A DNA stretch of 64,000 nucleotides, taken from Bacteroidota bacterium. Its GTDB lineage: Bacteria > Bacteroidota > Bacteroidia > Flavobacteriales > Flavobacteriaceae. The notes beneath the pieces were generated by a model. The model was given only the letters and a program-made list of their open reading frames with translations, was not told where the DNA came from and made no database searches. The position numbers were made by a program, and so were the translations under genes. Each line of letters opens with the position of its first letter. Position 1 is the first letter of the stretch. Below are positions 17,801 to 26,261 of the stretch, one piece after another. The stretch spans positions 62,001 to 126,000 of the forward strand of contig JAIUNZ010000008.1 in NCBI GenBank assembly GCA_020161455.1, written 5' to 3'.

Positions 17801-18706
17801 ATGGATGAAAATAAAACATATGTATTAGACTGGTTTGAAAATAAACTAACCAATGATGAATTGAAGCAACATGTTTCAGAGGAAGATTTTTTGGCTTATC
17901 AAAAGATAAAAGATGCACTTGAAAACTATACACTTGAAGATTTACAAACTGAGAAAAGTTATGATGCAATCAAGTCAAAAATTTCAAAAGCTAAAGAAAC
18001 TAGTGTAAAAGTTATTCCGATTTGGAAATTTGTATCAATAGCAGCTTCTTTATTGCTTTTAGTATCTACTTATTTATATTTTTCTCAAAAGAATAGTTTT
18101 GAAACAGATTTTGGACAAAAACAATCTATCGTATTACTAGATAATTCTAAAGTAATTTTAAATACCAAATCAACAATCGAATATTCTAATTTTTTCCGTT
18201 TTAATAGAAATTTATTTCTACAAGGTGAAGCTTACTTTCAAGTGCAAAAAGGAAGTAAATTTACTGTAAATACAAAATACGGAACAGTAGAAGTATTAGG
18301 CACGAAGTTTAATGTAAACTCAAGTGATGATGATTTCTTTGAAGTGATGTGCTATGAGGGTAAAGTTAGAGTGTCATTTAATAAAGAACAATTTATATTG
18401 ACAAAAGGTGAAATTATTAGATTTAATAAAAATAGTACTGAAAATTGGGCATCAAGTTTAGAAAACGAACCAACTTGGATTGGCTTCGAAACTAGTTTCA
18501 AAAACACACCCATAAAACAAGTATTCGAAAAAATAAGAAATCAATACAATGTTCAAATAGATTTTCCAAAGACTATTGATTCTATCAAATTTACCGGTAC
18601 AATCACAAATGAAAACCTTGACACAGCACTAAAATCAGTTTGTATTCCATTAAATTTAAAAATCAATAAAATTAATTCTCGAAAAATTAGAGTATATAAT
18701 GAATAG
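17801..18706 (+). CDS. FecR-family anti-sigma factor (FecR + DUF4974)
   Basis: 301 residues from the ATG at 17801; an in-frame TTG nine bases upstream directly abuts the sigma-factor stop. Order: cytosolic sigma-binding N-terminus (about 1-70), one membrane helix (FVSIAASLLLLVSTYLYF, about 74-92), periplasmic FecR domain (about 100-200) and C-terminal DUF4974 domain (about 225-300). FecR in the FecR domain reads LDNSKVILNTKSTIEY, then LQGEAYFQV and VEVLGTKFNV. It holds the sigma factor until the receptor's N-terminal signalling domain reports substrate. Its 3' end overlaps the receptor gene by 8 bp. Confidence 0.93.
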   Translation: MDENKTYVLDWFENKLTNDELKQHVSEEDFLAYQKIKDALENYTLEDLQTEKSYDAIKSKISKAKETSVKVIPIWKFVSIAASLLLLVSTYLYFSQKNSFETDFGQKQSIVLLDNSKVILNTKSTIEYSNFFRFNRNLFLQGEAYFQVQKGSKFTVNTKYGTVEVLGTKFNVNSSDDDFFEVMCYEGKVRVSFNKEQFILTKGEIIRFNKNSTENWASSLENEPTWIGFETSFKNTPIKQVFEKIRNQYNVQIDFPKTIDSIKFTGTITNENLDTALKSVCIPLNLKINKINSRKIRVYNE

Positions 18707-20981
18707 AATTTTACTTTTAATTTTTATTCTGTTTTATTCGAATATTGTTTTTTCTCAAAAAAAAGTATCATTAGAATTTAAACAGCAAATTCTTGAAAAA
18801 GTTATCGATAAACTTGAAGAAGACTTTGAAATAAAATACTCTTATGTTGATAGCATTATCAAAGAAAAAATAATTTATCTCAATAAAAAAAAGTATTCTT
18901 TAGAGGAAGTAAATTTAGAAATTGAAACGCAAACTAAACTCAAAATAGCTAAATTATCAGATCGATATTATTCTATTTTTAAAGATACTATTGAAGTAAA
19001 TAAAATGATTCAGTTGGATGAAATTCTGATTGAATCTTTTTTAGTTAAAGGCATAAAAAAAAATAAAGAAAAATATATTTTATTTCCACGAAAAACAGAA
19101 ATTCTTCCTGGTGTTACTGATGCCGATGTTTTTTTATCATTGCAACAACTTCCTGGAGTAAAAAGTCCTAATGAAACCGCAACTGGATTATACGTTCGAG
19201 GTGGAACACCTGACCAAAACTTACTTATGTTAGATGGAATTAGACTTTTTCATCCAGGTCATTTATTCGGGATGATTTCAGGTGTAAATCCTACTATTGT
19301 TGAAAAAGTTAGTTTTTATAATAAAGGTACTAACTCAAAATACGGAGAGCGAATTTCTAGCGTAATAGAATTAGAAACATCCAACGAACTTCAAAAAAAA
19401 ACAAAGACTATTGCTGGAATAAATGGTTTGAATGCTGACTTGTTTTTTCAAACACCTTTGGTAAAAGAAAAATTAGACATTCAACTCTCAGCAAGAAAAT
19501 CATTTACAGAATTAGTGCAATCATATACTTTTAATCAACTAGCCAATAAAGTATTTCAAAATACTGATTTTAAATCATTTAACAATAGTAATAAATTTCA
19601 GTTTTCCGATTATACTTTGAAATTGATTTATAAGCCAAACGAAAAGTCCATTTTTACAATCTCTGGAATATCAATAGATAATAATTTGAATTATAATTAT
19701 AAGATCAATCAAGATAGTATTTCAAATCAAGAGATGAAAATATTAAATAATGGATTAAGTATCAATTGGATAAAAAAGTATTCTAATTCTTTTCAGCATA
19801 AAACTAATATTTATTTCTCAAAATATGATTTCCAATATTTGAAACGAAATGATTATACAACTACTAAAAATTTTGAAGCATTCAAAAAACTAAATCGAAT
19901 CATAAATTCGGGTATTGATATTGATTTTAACTCAATTATTAATGATAAAATTAGTTTGGATTATGGAATTCAAATTTCAGGAAATGATGTTTCTCACCTT
20001 TTAAATTCATACAATCAAGATCTTGGAATTGATGTTAATTCAAATAGAGTTTACTCAGTTGTTTCATCGGGTTATATAAATTACAAGATCATCAATAAAA
20101 ATTGGAATAGTCAGATAGGTTTACGCTATAATTATTTTTCTAAAGTTGATAAACAAACTATTGAACCGCGAATTCTAATTCAGAATACCATTTCTAAAGT
20201 TTTAATTTTTCAGCTAACTTACGAGAGAAAGAACCAGCAAATCAATCAAGTTAGAGAAAATGTAGCCAATGATTTAAGCCTAGAAAATTATGTTTGGGTA
20301 CTTGGCGGAAGCGATAAATATCCAATTCAAAAAGCCAGTCAATATTCTGCAGGATTTATTTATAAAAAGGCTAATTGGTTGATAGATTTGGATGCTTATT
20401 ACAAGAATATTGATGGTATAACAAGTTTTAATTTTGGAATATTCAATCAAAATCAAAATCAAACCAACCGAGGAAATGGATTTACTAAAGGATTTGATGT
20501 TTTTTTACAAAAAGAAACAAAATCTATAAGAACTTCGTTTACTTATTCTTATCAAGATTCACAAAATAGATTTGAGAATCTTAATAGCTTTAATTTTTTT
20601 CCTTCAAATGCGAATATTAAACATGCCGTAAATATAACTTGTTTAAAAAATTGGAATAGTTTTTCAATGGCTTTAGGTTGGTTTTGGCATTCGGGTAAAC
20701 CTTATAGTATTATCGATTCTAATTCTAATACGTATAATGCTGATAATTTAAATGATTATCACAGGATGGATATTTCTATGGATTATAAATTTTCAACCAA
20801 AAAATTGAATTTTAAAACTGGTTTTTCAATTTATAATATATACAACAGAAAAAGTTTGATAAGTAGAGAATACGAAAGAAAATACACAAGTTTTTCAGAC
20901 TTTACTAATGAACGGTTTGTAAAACAAGATTATTACTCATTGGGTTTTACTCCAAATGTTTTTTTAAGAGTATATTTTTAA
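18699..20981 (+). CDS. TonB-dependent receptor with STN signalling domain
   Basis: 760 residues. Signal peptide (1-19, ending NIVFSQ), then an STN/secretin-type signalling domain (about 20-75) that would contact FecR. A plug domain follows (about 125-225: DVFLSLQQLPGV, GLYVRGGTPDQNLLMLDGI, KYGERISSVIEL), then a 22-strand-type barrel ending in RVYF, with the terminal Phe needed for OM assembly. I do not see the carboxypeptidase-regulatory-like domain usual in SusC-type receptors, and no SusD gene is adjacent. It is therefore a FecA-like transducer. Substrate unknown; the upstream YP-module lipoprotein may take part in capture. Confidence 0.92.
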   Translation: MNRILLLIFILFYSNIVFSQKKVSLEFKQQILEKVIDKLEEDFEIKYSYVDSIIKEKIIYLNKKKYSLEEVNLEIETQTKLKIAKLSDRYYSIFKDTIEVNKMIQLDEILIESFLVKGIKKNKEKYILFPRKTEILPGVTDADVFLSLQQLPGVKSPNETATGLYVRGGTPDQNLLMLDGIRLFHPGHLFGMISGVNPTIVEKVSFYNKGTNSKYGERISSVIELETSNELQKKTKTIAGINGLNADLFFQTPLVKEKLDIQLSARKSFTELVQSYTFNQLANKVFQNTDFKSFNNSNKFQFSDYTLKLIYKPNEKSIFTISGISIDNNLNYNYKINQDSISNQEMKILNNGLSINWIKKYSNSFQHKTNIYFSKYDFQYLKRNDYTTTKNFEAFKKLNRIINSGIDIDFNSIINDKISLDYGIQISGNDVSHLLNSYNQDLGIDVNSNRVYSVVSSGYINYKIINKNWNSQIGLRYNYFSKVDKQTIEPRILIQNTISKVLIFQLTYERKNQQINQVRENVANDLSLENYVWVLGGSDKYPIQKASQYSAGFIYKKANWLIDLDAYYKNIDGITSFNFGIFNQNQNQTNRGNGFTKGFDVFLQKETKSIRTSFTYSYQDSQNRFENLNSFNFFPSNANIKHAVNITCLKNWNSFSMALGWFWHSGKPYSIIDSNSNTYNADNLNDYHRMDISMDYKFSTKKLNFKTGFSIYNIYNRKSLISREYERKYTSFSDFTNERFVKQDYYSLGFTPNVFLRVYF

Positions 20982-20987
20982 TGATAG

Positions 20988-22097
20988 TTACTTCTTTTTC
21001 AATCGATCTTTAAATACTTTTTCAAACTTTTCAATTTTCGGTTGAATCACCATTTGGCAATAACCTTTGCTTTTGTTTTGTTCATAATAATTTTGATGAT
21101 AACTCTCCGCAGGGTAAAACTTGTCTAACTTTTCTATAGTAGTAACAATCTTGCCGTCAAAAACCTTTTGATTTAATTCTGAAATTATGCTTTGGGCTGC
21201 TTTTTTCTCTTCCTCATTAGTATAGAAAATTACTGAGCGGTATTGTGTGCCAACATCAGCACCTTGTCGGTTTAATGTTGTTGGGTCGTGAACGGTAAAA
21301 AAAACTTGAAATATTTCATCCAAATTGGTTTTAGATTTGTCGAAGGTAATTTCAATTACTTCTGCAGCACCTGTTCTTCCTGATGAAACTTCTTCATAAC
21401 TTGGATTGGAAACGTTTCCACCGGCATACCCCGAAACCACTTTTTCAACACCGTCTAAATTTTCATAAACCGCCTCTACACACCAAAAACAACCTCCTCC
21501 TAAAACAATTTTTTCGGTATTGTTGGAAGTTTTTGTGGCTACTTTATAAGGAACAAAATCTAATGAAATAGCATTCATGCAATAGCGTTTTCCAGTTGGT
21601 GCTGGTCCATCGTCAAACAAATGTCCTAAATGACTGTTGCATCTACCACAAAGTGCTTCGGTTCTAACCATTCCATAGCTGTTGTCTGCTTTGAAAGTGA
21701 TACTTTCTTTGTTATCTTGTTCAAAAAAACTTGGCCAACCGCAGCTACTTGTAAATTTTTGTTCGGCTTCAAATAATTTATAACCGCAAACAGCACAGTA
21801 GTAAGTTCCTTTAGTTTCGTCATTCCACATGGTTCCGGTAAAAGCTCTTTCAGTATCAGCTTCTCTAGCTACAGCGTACAAATCGGGAGGCAGAATTTTT
21901 TTCCATTCTTCATTCGATACGTTTAATTTTTTTGTGTCAGTATTAGAATAATAGGGATTTCCAGGTTTTTTGATTACGTTTTGCATAGTTTCATCCTTTA
22001 TAATGTTTGCGTTTTTTTTAGTAGATTGTCCACAGGCTTGAAGCGTGAATAGAATCGATAGTAAAATTAAGTGTTTTATGGTGATAATCTTTTTCAT
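20988..22097 (-). CDS. msrBA: Bifunctional methionine sulfoxide reductase B/A, lipoprotein
   Basis: 369 residues. An N-terminal lipobox (LQAC, Cys about 22) is followed by an MsrB domain (about 55-190) with zinc pairs CAVC and CGRC and catalytic RYCMN. An MsrA domain (about 200-350) has the active site GGGCFWCVEAVY and GYAGG, then QNKSKGYC at the C-terminal resolving Cys. MsrA reduces S-sulfoxides and MsrB reduces R-sulfoxides of methionine. The fusion order B-A and the lipidation signal suggest a periplasmic repair enzyme protecting envelope proteins. It converges on the TonB receptor gene with 6 bp between stops. Confidence 0.93.
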   Translation of the reverse strand: MKKIITIKHLILLSILFTLQACGQSTKKNANIIKDETMQNVIKKPGNPYYSNTDTKKLNVSNEEWKKILPPDLYAVAREADTERAFTGTMWNDETKGTYYCAVCGYKLFEAEQKFTSSCGWPSFFEQDNKESITFKADNSYGMVRTEALCGRCNSHLGHLFDDGPAPTGKRYCMNAISLDFVPYKVATKTSNNTEKIVLGGGCFWCVEAVYENLDGVEKVVSGYAGGNVSNPSYEEVSSGRTGAAEVIEITFDKSKTNLDEIFQVFFTVHDPTTLNRQGADVGTQYRSVIFYTNEEEKKAAQSIISELNQKVFDGKIVTTIEKLDKFYPAESYHQNYYEQNKSKGYCQMVIQPKIEKFEKVFKDRLKKK

Positions 22098-22254
22098 AAT
22101 TAATTTTTTGAGTTACAAAGTTACTATTGATATACGTGAATAATTGTTAGATAGTTTACAAATATGGTGGTTTTAAGGAAAGTTTAACGGTTGTTCTAGC
22201 GGTATAATTATCAGCACTTGATTTTTTTCGTATTTTTGAGCATCATTAAAAATC

Positions 22255-22782
22255 ATGAAAGAGGAACAAGTAATTTTAGTCAACGAAAAAGATGAACCAA
22301 TTGGGTTGATGAATAAACTAGAAGCGCATGAAAAAGCGGTTTTACACAGAGCGTTTTCAGTTTTTATTCTAAATAAAGATAACGAATTGATGTTGCAACA
22401 ACGCGCACATCAAAAATACCATTCGCCATTATTGTGGACAAATACTTGTTGTAGTCATCAGCGCGATGGTGAAACCAATATTCAAGCAGGAACAAGACGA
22501 TTATTTGAAGAAATGGGTTTCAAAACGAACCTTAAAGAATTGTTTCATTTTATCTATAAAGCACCGTTTGATAATGGATTAACAGAACATGAGTTGGACC
22601 ACGTAATGATTGGTTATTACAATGACGAACCGATGATTAATTCAGATGAAGTTGAAAGTTGGAAATGGATGAAAATTGAAGCAGTCAAAGAAGATATGAT
22701 TCAAAATCCAGGCTTATATACTGTCTGGTTCAAGATTATTTTTGATAAATTCTATCACTATCTAGAAGAGCATAAATTGTAA
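22255..22782 (+). CDS. idi: Isopentenyl-diphosphate delta-isomerase, type 1
   Basis: 175-residue Nudix-fold enzyme interconverting IPP and DMAPP in isoprenoid synthesis. The catalytic Cys region is LLWTNTCCSHQRDGET, followed by the metal-binding Nudix-like helix AGTRRLFEEMGF. The general-acid Glu region is EHELDHVMIGYY, and the conserved Trp is in ESWKWM. Length matches bacterial type 1 Idi. Transcribed divergently from msrBA across a 157-bp gap; a -7-like TATTTTTG lies at 22231-22238. Confidence 0.93.
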   Translation: MKEEQVILVNEKDEPIGLMNKLEAHEKAVLHRAFSVFILNKDNELMLQQRAHQKYHSPLLWTNTCCSHQRDGETNIQAGTRRLFEEMGFKTNLKELFHFIYKAPFDNGLTEHELDHVMIGYYNDEPMINSDEVESWKWMKIEAVKEDMIQNPGLYTVWFKIIFDKFYHYLEEHKL

Positions 22783-22885
22783 ATAAATCAAAAAGTAAAA
22801 AATATAATTGTGATTAAATTGAAGATAGCTTTAAACTCTTTTAATCCTTTAAGAACAAAAACTTTTAATCCAGAAATAGAAAAAA

Positions 22886-23296
22886 ATGAAAGTAACTGTA
22901 TCTAGAAAAGCACATTTCAATGCTGCACACCGCTTGTATCGTAAAGATTGGTCGATGGAAAAAAATGATACAGTTTTTGGAAAATGTAACAATCCCAATT
23001 ATCATGGTCATAACTATGAGCTTATCGTTTCTGTTACTGGAGAAATTGATCAAGAAACAGGTTTTGTTATTGATGTAAAAATCCTTTCCGACTTGATAAA
23101 AGAGCATATTGAAAATGCTTTTGATCACAAAAACTTAAATTTAGACGTTCCTGATTTTAAAGATTTAAATCCAACGGCTGAAAATATTGCAGTTGTTATT
23201 TGGAACAAACTCAGAATTTTTATTGATGATAAAAAAGATTTAGAAGTTACGCTTTTTGAAACTCCAAGAAATTTTGTAACCTATAAAGGAAATTAA
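22886..23296 (+). CDS. 6-pyruvoyl/6-carboxy-tetrahydropterin synthase family protein
   Basis: 136 residues. Zinc ligands are His in FNAAHRLY and HGH in CNNPNYHGHNY; the catalytic Cys is in FGKCNNPN. AFDHKNLNLDVPDF and PTAENIAVVIWNKL complete the T-fold family signature. The Cys-x5-HGH spacing and FDHKNLNLDVP strongly resemble animal PTPS rather than typical QueD (Cys-x3-HGH). It may make 6-pyruvoyl-tetrahydropterin for a biopterin-type cofactor, or act in queuosine synthesis like QueD. No other queuosine or folate genes are adjacent. The bcp gene starts one base after its stop, so they are one transcript. Confidence 0.88.
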   Translation: MKVTVSRKAHFNAAHRLYRKDWSMEKNDTVFGKCNNPNYHGHNYELIVSVTGEIDQETGFVIDVKILSDLIKEHIENAFDHKNLNLDVPDFKDLNPTAENIAVVIWNKLRIFIDDKKDLEVTLFETPRNFVTYKGN

Positions 23297-23297
23297 A

Positions 23298-23750
23298 ATG
23301 GCTTTACAAATTGGCGATATTGTTCCAAATTTTACTGCAAAAGATAATTATGGAAATGATTTTGATAGCAAAGACTATTTAGGAAAAAAAACTCTAGTTA
23401 TTTATTTTTATCCAAAGAATGATACTCGTGTTTGCACCGAACAAGCTTGTAGTTTTAGAGATAATTACGAAGATTTTAAAGCACTTGGCGCAGAAGTAAT
23501 AGGAGTAAGTAGCGATACAATTGATTCCCATCAACAATTTTCTGAAAAGCATAAATTACCTTTTATTTTACTCTCCGATTCTTCCAAAAAATTACGCAAA
23601 CTTTTTGGAGTTCCCAATGATTTATTAGGGCTAATTCCAGGAAGAGTTACTTACTTTGTGGACAAAAACGGAATGTTGCTATTGGTTTTCAATAGTATGT
23701 CGGGTAAAATTCACATCGAAAAAGCACTCGAAATTCTCAAAAGAATGTAA
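23298..23750 (+). CDS. bcp: Thioredoxin-dependent peroxiredoxin (Bcp/PrxQ type)
   Basis: A 150-residue peroxidase of the PrxQ class reducing hydroperoxides. The active site reads YFYPKNDTRVCTEQACSFRD. The peroxidatic Cys and a second Cys five residues on are both present, as in atypical 2-Cys Bcp. The usual TPG before the Cys is TRV here, but P-x3-T-x2-C is kept. GVSSDTIDSHQQFSEKH is typical of the family. Tightly linked to the pterin synthase upstream and manA 9 bp downstream. Confidence 0.92.
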   Translation: MALQIGDIVPNFTAKDNYGNDFDSKDYLGKKTLVIYFYPKNDTRVCTEQACSFRDNYEDFKALGAEVIGVSSDTIDSHQQFSEKHKLPFILLSDSSKKLRKLFGVPNDLLGLIPGRVTYFVDKNGMLLLVFNSMSGKIHIEKALEILKRM

Positions 23751-23759
23751 GTTTGCATT

Positions 23760-24728
23760 ATGAAGAATATTTTTTACCCATTGCAATTTTTACCCATTTT
23801 GAAAGAACGAATTTGGGGCGGAAAAAAACTAAATACTTTTTTAAACAAACCCATAACATCTGATTTTACAGGCGAAAGTTGGGAAATTTCTACAGTAGAA
23901 AATGATGTAAGTATCATTGCTAACGGCGATTTTAAGGGAAAAACTTTAAATGAAATCATAAACGAGTTTCCAACTGAAATATTAGGCGAAAAAGTCGTAA
24001 AACAATTTGGGGTTCAGTTTCCATTGTTGTTTAAATTTTTAGATGCACGTGAAGATTTGTCCATACAAGTGCATCCAAATGACGAATTAGCAAAGAAAAG
24101 ACACAATTCTTTTGGCAAAACCGAAATGTGGTATGTGATGCAAGCCGATGAAGATGCAAGATTGATAGTAGGTTTCACAGAAAAATCCTCTCAAGACGAA
24201 TACTTAAAAAATCTAAAAGAAAACACTTTGCTCACTATTTTGGAAACAAAAAAAGTAAATCAAGGTGATGTTTTCTTTTTAGAAACCGGAACCGTACATG
24301 CTATTGGCGCAGGAACAATTATTGCAGAAATTCAACAAACCTCTGATATTACCTATCGTCTATATGATTTTGATAGGGTAGATTCAAATGGAAATAAACG
24401 CGAATTACATGTTGATTTAGCTTTGGATGCAATTAATTATAATAAAATTAAAGCCCAAAAGGAATATTTAAAAATCGAAAACAAATCGAATGAAGTCGTG
24501 CGATGCGATTATTTTACTACTCATTATATTCCTCTTAAAGGAAATTATTCTGTACAAAGAACCAAAGATTCTTTCTGCGTATATATGTGTGTAGATGGCG
24601 AATTTGTGTTAGAGTTTCAGAATCAAAAATACAATTACAGAAAAGGCGATACGGTACTTATTCCAGCAGAAATGAATGTTTATTCTTTTTCTGGTAAAGC
24701 TTCATTACTAGAAATTTATATTTCTTAG
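23760..24728 (+). CDS. manA: Mannose-6-phosphate isomerase, class I
   Basis: 322-residue zinc enzyme interconverting mannose-6-P and fructose-6-P, supplying GDP-mannose/fucose precursors for surface polysaccharides. The N-terminus LKERIWGGKKL and the metal/active-site stretches IQVHPND, KTEMWYVM and GTVHAIGAGTIIAEIQ, then TYRLYDFDR, are diagnostic. The short length fits Firmicutes/Bacteroidota-type ManA with one extra C-terminal cupin (about 240-322). Last gene of the idi-to-manA run. Confidence 0.92.
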   Translation: MKNIFYPLQFLPILKERIWGGKKLNTFLNKPITSDFTGESWEISTVENDVSIIANGDFKGKTLNEIINEFPTEILGEKVVKQFGVQFPLLFKFLDAREDLSIQVHPNDELAKKRHNSFGKTEMWYVMQADEDARLIVGFTEKSSQDEYLKNLKENTLLTILETKKVNQGDVFFLETGTVHAIGAGTIIAEIQQTSDITYRLYDFDRVDSNGNKRELHVDLALDAINYNKIKAQKEYLKIENKSNEVVRCDYFTTHYIPLKGNYSVQRTKDSFCVYMCVDGEFVLEFQNQKYNYRKGDTVLIPAEMNVYSFSGKASLLEIYIS

Positions 24729-24729
24729 T

Positions 24730-24758
24730 TTGTTTTCAAAAGAATTAGTGTAATTTTG
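24730..24758 (+). promoter_or_regulatory. Bacteroidota-type promoter for the 88-residue gene
   Basis: TTG at 24730-24732 and TAATTTTG at 24751-24758 are separated by 18 bp, matching the -33/-7 consensus of Bacteroidota housekeeping sigma. The predicted start of transcription is about 20 nt before the ATG at 24784. Confidence 0.6.
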
Positions 24759-24783
24759 CACCAAATTTTAAAAATAAGAGAAA

Positions 24784-25050
24784 ATGCCAAGTGTAAAGAA
24801 TTTAAAAAAAGATATTAATTTCGTTTTAGGAGATATTATTGAAGCAGTTTATATCCACGAATTGACTACTGAAGGGAAACCAACAGAAAAAACGAATGCT
24901 ATTATTGATGAAGCTATTACTTCATTTGATGCTTTGATTACTAAAGTAAATGCAAAAAATGTTGAGAATAAAAAAGCTCATTTTAAGCAAATAAATGTAG
25001 AATTAGAACAAGTTGCTAGTCAATTGGTTGAAAAAATAAACGCACTGTAA
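24784..25050 (+). CDS. Conserved hypothetical protein, 88 residues
   Basis: A small, highly charged helical protein: MPSVKNLKKDINFVLGDIIE, then EAVYIHELT and a long Lys/Glu/Asn-rich C-terminal helix. No signal peptide, Cys or known motif. I do not recognise a function. It has its own promoter and lies directly upstream of tRNA-Thr. The strong promoter and small size suggest a steadily expressed housekeeping protein. Confidence 0.65.
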   Translation: MPSVKNLKKDINFVLGDIIEAVYIHELTTEGKPTEKTNAIIDEAITSFDALITKVNAKNVENKKAHFKQINVELEQVASQLVEKINAL

Positions 25051-25073
25051 AGAAAAAAAAGTGTAAAAAAGTT

Positions 25074-25103
25074 TTGGATTTTAAATTTCTAAAAATATAT
25101 TTG
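25074..25103 (+). promoter_or_regulatory. Promoter of tRNA-Thr
   Basis: TTG at 25074-25076 and TATATTTG at 25096-25103 are 19 bp apart, an exact match to the Bacteroidota TTG-N19-TANNTTTG promoter. The tRNA begins 16 bp after the -7 box. Confidence 0.8.
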
Positions 25104-25118
25104 CACTCGAATTGAGAT

Positions 25119-25192
25119 GCCAGCATAGCTCAGTTGGCTAGAGCAGCTGATTTGTAATCAGCAGGTCGTGGGTTCGAGTCCCTCTGCCGGCT
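25119..25192 (+). tRNA. tRNA-Thr (anticodon TGT)
   Basis: A 74-nt cloverleaf. D-arm TAGCTCAGTTGGCTAGAGC, anticodon stem CTGAT/ATCAG with loop TTGTAAT-type context giving anticodon TGT, and T-arm GGTTCGAGTCC. The acceptor stem pairs GCCAGCA with TGCCGGC, leaving an A-C mismatch at position 4. CCA is not encoded. It sits alone between its own promoter and a terminator. Confidence 0.95.
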
Positions 25193-25200
25193 CAATTGTA

Positions 25201-25232
25201 AAACCATCACAGAAATGTGATGGTTTTTTTTA
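25201..25232 (+). terminator. Intrinsic terminator after tRNA-Thr
   Basis: A perfect 10-bp stem (25201-25210 with 25217-25226) has a 6-nt loop and runs into T-rich sequence. It lies 8 bp after the tRNA. Confidence 0.85.
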
Positions 25233-25298
25233 TTAATTTATTTTTCTAAAAAGAACTTTAGAATTGGTTATCTTTGTCGGCTTTTTAAAAAAATAAAA

Positions 25299-26210
25299 AT
25301 GTTTGGAAATAAGGTATTAAAAGGAGTTTTATTGGTAGCATTAGGAGCTTCAAGCTACGGTATGCTTGCCACTTTTGTCAAATTGGCTTACTCAGATGTA
25401 AGTTCACAAGGATTGCATTATACGCCAGCAGAAGTTATTGTAGCACAATTTGTAATTGGAATATTTGTAGTACTATTATTAAACTTTTTTCAAAAAAATA
25501 GAAAAAAAAATCAGGTTGTTAAAGCTAGTGCGACTGATATTAAAAAACTCATGTTGGTAGGTACTTCAACAGGTTTGACTAGTATTTTTTATTATTTAGC
25601 GGTAAAATATATTCCTGTTTCCATTGGAATTGTATTGCTAATGCAAACAGTTTGGATGGGCGTTTTGCTTGAAGCAATTTTAGAAAAAAAGAGTCCATCG
25701 AAAATTAAATTATTTTCGGTATTTATTGTTTTAATTGGAACATTGCTTGCCACAAATGTGATTGCTAATACTGTTACTTTAGACTGGCGAGGCATTGTTT
25801 TAGGATTGCTTGCAGCAGCTTCTTTTACCACAACAATGTTTGCCGCTAATAAAGTGGCACTTTCAATTTCTTCGTTGCAGCGCAGTTTATATATGCTTTT
25901 GGGGGGTATTGTTGTCGTTTTTATTTTTGCTTTTTTAACTCAAAAAACACCATTCAATTTTGATATTTTCTACAGATGGGGAATTTTAATTGCACTTTTT
26001 GGTACCATAATTCCGCCAATTTTGTTGAATTCAGGTTTTCCGCATACTGGAATTGGTTTAGGAAGTATTGTTGCCTCTCTTGAATTGCCAGTTTCTGTAA
26101 CAATGGCATATTTTTTATTGCACGAAGAAGTGTTGTTCATACAATGGTTTGGAATTTTGTTGATACTTACAGCTATTGTGATTATGAACTTAAATTTTAA
26201 AAAAAAATAA
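25299..26210 (+). CDS. EamA/DMT-family transporter
   Basis: 303 residues with ten predicted membrane helices in two EamA repeats (about 5-150 and 160-300). GASSYGMLATFVKLAY at the start and SIVASLELPVSVTMAYFLLHEE near the end are typical of each repeat's functional region. It is a drug/metabolite exporter family member and the substrate cannot be predicted. A -7-like TATCTTTG at 25269-25276 precedes it. Confidence 0.88.
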   Translation: MFGNKVLKGVLLVALGASSYGMLATFVKLAYSDVSSQGLHYTPAEVIVAQFVIGIFVVLLLNFFQKNRKKNQVVKASATDIKKLMLVGTSTGLTSIFYYLAVKYIPVSIGIVLLMQTVWMGVLLEAILEKKSPSKIKLFSVFIVLIGTLLATNVIANTVTLDWRGIVLGLLAAASFTTTMFAANKVALSISSLQRSLYMLLGGIVVVFIFAFLTQKTPFNFDIFYRWGILIALFGTIIPPILLNSGFPHTGIGLGSIVASLELPVSVTMAYFLLHEEVLFIQWFGILLILTAIVIMNLNFKKK

Positions 26211-26261
26211 CATTTCTCAATTATTTTCATAAATTTGATAATCAACTATTAATCAATAATT

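Noticed and set aside
22783-22885. preQ1 riboswitch ahead of the pterin synthase
   Set aside because: The 103-bp leader is A/T-rich with no visible G/C stem or pseudoknot tail of the preQ1-I type.
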